From Alphaproteobacteria bacterium (lineage in GTDB: Bacteria; Pseudomonadota; Alphaproteobacteria; Reyranellales; Reyranellaceae): a stretch of DNA of 5,069 nt. Below the pieces are notes generated by a model. It was not told where the DNA came from, did not search any database, and worked only from the letters and a program-made list of their open reading frames with translations. Shown piece by piece: positions 4,888 through 5,069 of this stretch. The position numbers and the translations under genes were made by a program. Each line of letters opens with the position of its first letter. The first letter of the stretch is position 1. The stretch is from positions 1 through 5,069 of the forward strand of contig JABCYT010000332.1 in the NCBI GenBank assembly GCA_013290035.1, given 5' to 3'.

Positions 4888-5069
4888 ATGGGCGTGACAG
4901 TACCCTCGGGGTTTCCCAAGCAGGCCATCGTGGTCATTCACGGCATGGGCGAGCAGAAGCCCATGGATACGATCAAGAGTTTTGCCCATGCCGTGTGGAC
5001 GGCCGATCGCGACGTCCACGAGAACGGCCTGCGCGACTCGGGCGAGATCTGGAGCAAGCCGGACGATCG
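4888..5069 (+). CDS. Alpha/beta-hydrolase-like protein, 3'-truncated by the window edge
   Basis: The first 60 codons are visible and the frame is open to the window end. The start ATG 4888 has a GGGGG run (4878-4882) 5 nt upstream; GTG codons at 4882 and 4876 are in-frame alternatives, but they would lose that ribosome-binding site. The segment QAIVVIHGMGEQKPMDTI (12-29) is a hydrophobic beta strand ending in HG (H18-G19), the usual position of the oxyanion-hole motif in alpha/beta hydrolases. The HG-[MI]-GEQ-x-PM form occurs in a group of large, poorly characterised bacterial proteins. The catalytic Ser, Asp and His would lie beyond the window, so activity cannot be confirmed. There is no signal peptide, which suggests a cytosolic protein. 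It has its own predicted promoter at 4822-4851 and is probably not part of the TSUP unit. Confidence 0.72.
   Translation, partial: MGVTVPSGFPKQAIVVIHGMGEQKPMDTIKSFAHAVWTADRDVHENGLRDSGEIWSKPDD

Overview
The window is GC-rich, densely packed bacterial DNA. Its gene content (ATC-hydrolase-like proteins, a TauD-family dioxygenase, an SDR, a DsbA/HCCA-isomerase-like protein, a TSUP permease) and base composition suggest a metabolically versatile alphaproteobacterium of the Rhodospirillales/Hyphomicrobiales type. That placement is an inference from style; there is no rRNA or marker gene here.

Layout. Positions 1-899 (+) hold two tandem, translationally coupled paralogues of the L-2-amino-thiazoline-4-carboxylic acid (ATC) hydrolase family; the first is cut by the window edge. 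A large palindromic repeat (866-951) forms the end of the second gene and separates it from a convergent GNAT acetyltransferase (958-1437, -). The acetyltransferase diverges, with only 45 bp between start codons, from a TauD-like Fe(II)/2-oxoglutarate dioxygenase (1483-2313, +). A 39-codon small ORF (2322-2441) follows, then a second copy of the same palindromic repeat (2444-2512). Next comes a tight pair: an SDR oxidoreductase (2529-3311) overlapping by ATGA a kappa-GST/HCCA-isomerase-like thioredoxin-fold protein (3308-3907). After a 140-bp gap there is a TSUP (TauE/SafE) membrane permease (4048-4812). A good sigma70-type promoter (4822-4851) then precedes the start of an alpha/beta-hydrolase-like gene that runs off the right edge.

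How the genes may work together. Several products have family-level links to organosulfur or glutathione chemistry: ATC hydrolase (cysteine precursor release), TauD (sulfonate to sulfite), HCCA isomerase/kappa GST (glutathione-dependent), TSUP (sulfite or organosulfonate export). This is suggestive only. The TauD homologue keeps the iron and 2-oxoglutarate ligands but has lost two of the four taurine-contacting residues, so its substrate is probably not taurine.

I see no CRISPR array, tRNA, rRNA, transposase or phage gene, and no convincing new multi-gene system. The most noteworthy non-gene signal is the pair of palindromic elements. Their arms differ between copies by compensatory base changes, and one copy encodes the last 11 residues of the upstream protein.
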